Below, piece after piece: positions 62,647-64,000 of a DNA stretch of 64,000 nucleotides. Every line of letters begins with the position of its first letter. The stretch's first letter is position 1. Location of the stretch: positions 8,832,001 through 8,896,000 of the forward strand of contig JADLSH010000395.1 in NCBI GenBank assembly GCA_016169945.1, given 5' to 3'. The notes under the pieces were generated by a model, which saw nothing but the letters and a program-made list of their open reading frames with translations, was not told the DNA's origin and made no database searches. Source of the DNA: Trachythela sp. YZ-2020. Taxonomy: Eukaryota; Cnidaria; Anthozoa; Malacalcyonacea; Clavulariidae. A program made the position numbers and the translations under genes.

Positions 62647-63204
62647 TGAAGTTTAATATGTTGAAATATATCGTAAAGTACTTTGGGCAACTGGCAAATT
62701 CAGCAGACAACACACACAACAGACGCATTTTGTGGCATATATTTTGGGCAAGGAAGTGCTCGAACAGTCTAGAGGCTCTAGCGAACCTACGTTTTTACCT
62801 AGAGGAGACAGAGGTCCTCTAGATGGCAGAGGGTTGAGCCAGCTCTGGCATGTTGTTCAGCGAGTTGAGGCCTGATGGTCTAGAGACCACCCTTAGTTAT
62901 ACTGAGACAGTAAGGGCACTCAAGACCTGACAGAGCATGCAAAAACTGTAGGTTATTCTAGAGGAGACGGTGGGCCTCTAGATAACGGGGGGGACGGCGG
63001 CCCCCCGTTCAGGTCAGTCAGCTCGTTGAAATTGAGTCCTAGTTGGACTTGGTGACCAACCATTGGTGCAGGGTACTCAACTATGTATGACTGACCCATC
63101 GAGTCTCTAGGTCAGGTAATTAGGTCGCATTTACGACCTGAATGACCTGTAAAATGCACTTCACGTGGCGAAGTGTTGTCCCAAAGGACAGCACTTCCCT
63201 GCCA
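62647..63204. repeat. Direct repeat, right copy
   Basis: Identical by eye to 61503-62059 except one extra C near the end (TTCCCTGCC against TTCCTGCC). All hairpins are conserved. Confidence 0.85.
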
Positions 63205-63208
63205 TTAA

Positions 63209-64000
63209 TTACAATCTGTACGAAGTACATATTGTCATTTCCGCCACGGGAAGCCGAGCCGAGTTTATTAATTACGCATATTTATAAAAATGCGTGGGAG
63301 CAGTAGAATGATGAAAGCGTAGTTACCGAAATGGGTTTTGGTAGTCGAAGCTGTATAGACAGTTTGCAGCTTTTGGAACAGTTGAATTATTCTTATTTAT
63401 GTTGGCTTTGCCCTTTGATGCATCGATATATTCTGACTTCCATGCGGAAACCGGGCTGAGTTCTCTTTGTATATTATAAACTGTGGAGAGGCCGAAACAG
63501 ACGGCGAACATAAATTATGTACTTGATTGCTATTACGAAGACCCATTTCGAAAGTAATTTTTCATCAGTTATTACTCCATGCTCAAAAGGAAACATGCGT
63601 ATCTAAGTGCGAGAAGGAAATCATGGAGGCCAGAAAAAACCTGCAGTACAGGAAAACCTGGGTAGGGCCAAGACCTCCAGCAGCTCCCCTACATAGCTCC
63701 ACTATCTTTACAAATCAATGAAGTATCACCATCGACATTACACAGCATCATGCTAAGTATGATGAACAGTGTCCGAACGAGAAGCATGAATGACTGTTAA
63801 CCTGCAAGTTTAAATGATGCAAGCCCCAAGATTGTATTTTGATCTTGCATTATATCAATATTTTAAGTTTAAGCGGTGTAAACTAGCTGAGCCCCAGTAC
63901 TAAGTTCATTCTCGCAATGCATGCAGTGATGCGAACAATAAAGATCATACAACAAATGCACTACAGTTCATAATCTAGTTCGGAATGATGATGCAGCAAA
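63209..64000. other. No gene seen at the right edge
   Basis: Two short frames (minus 63511-63323, plus 63527-63721) show no known motif and are not supported. A tract of AATTAC/GTAATT-like words follows the repeat. Nothing else is recognisable. Confidence 0.45.

Larger units (their letters stand above)
61499..63208. mobile_element. Candidate short LTR-type element or paired insertion (two 557/558-bp direct repeats)
   Basis: 61503-62059 and 62647-63204 are the same sequence apart from one added C in the second. Both start TGAAGTTTAATATGTTGAAA and end GACAGCACTTCC(C)TGCCA, i.e. TG...CA ends. TTAA stands at 61499-61502 and 63205-63208, as a target duplication would; TTAA also precedes the second copy, and TTAT follows the first. 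The 587-bp spacer has no ORF, no tRNA-like primer site and no purine tract that I can see. Either a miniature LTR retroelement (TRIM-like) or two insertions of one unit. Confidence 0.55.

Noticed and set aside
61503..63204. Hammerhead ribozyme in the direct repeats (CTGATG followed by a stem)
   Set aside because: The CTGATG-GTCTAGAGAC stem is not followed by GAAA and the rest of the core is missing, so the retrozyme idea is not supported.
61503..63204. Ordinary LTR retrotransposon with primer site and coding interior
   Set aside because: No tRNA-like primer site, no purine tract and no ORF in the 587-bp spacer; kept only as a candidate.

Overview
The window is eukaryotic and looks like intergenic, transposon-packed DNA from an animal. 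The mix of elements fits a cnidarian, probably an anthozoan: BEL/Pao, CR1/L2-group LINEs, Penelope-like elements, tyrosine-recombinase retroelements, Crypton, hAT, PIF/Harbinger, Helitron, and a SINE-like repeat family that I recall from coral and anemone sequence. The host assignment is an inference. I see no clear intact single-copy host gene. The nearest candidates are a THAP-type gene relic, a MADF gene, an alpha-kinase relic and one orphan exon.

Layout. 1-3060: BEL/Pao relic on the minus strand. 3551-4370: orphan exon and LINE 3' end. 4371-9420: repeats, a SINE-like copy and unrecognised ORFs. 10007-11860: hAT-type transposase relic, then a Crypton-type recombinase relic that has lost its tyrosine. 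12550-14548: an LTR-bounded, internally deleted BEL. 14600-19640: several hairpin or MITE-like repeats. 20111-26510: two LINEs on the minus strand, the first interrupted by a dispersed repeat and carrying a 2A-like peptide. 26542-32080: a nearly intact tyrosine-recombinase (DIRS/Ngaro-like) retroelement with SGNH-hydrolase, gag-like, RT/RNase H and recombinase ORFs. 32182-34862: two further LINE 5' halves. 34930-36830: two Penelope-like ends in inverted orientation around the dispersed repeat. 36932-38271: THAP gene relic with an intron. 38455-40342: two LINE fragments.

40345-42640 is the most unusual part. It is a tightly packed run of about seven small plus-strand ORFs with a one-base stop/start overlap. 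It includes a phage tail-collar-like protein, small membrane proteins and a Bro-N protein, plus GC-rich palindromes. I read it as the remnant of an integrated dsDNA virus or virus-like transposon (polinton-like or a related group).

42911-43839 is a two-exon MADF gene whose C-terminus is antisense BEL sequence. 43740-52530 is a second BEL that was invaded three times: by a complete PIF/Harbinger element (44605-48103, with an intact two-exon transposase), by a 158-bp MITE and by a CR1-type LINE. 52667-53832 is an alpha-kinase relic, and 53990-54381 an integrase-like fragment. 54915-58763 is a Helitron relic with a SINE inserted in it. 59240-61180 is a Penelope-like element split by a 785-bp hAT-type element with an 8-bp target duplication. 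61503-63204 is a pair of nearly identical 557/558-bp direct repeats with LTR-like ends and many hairpins.

Little here works together as a host pathway. The functional units are the elements themselves. The best-preserved ones are the tyrosine-recombinase retroelement, the Harbinger transposase and LINE 24027-26510. Insertion order can be read from the nesting.
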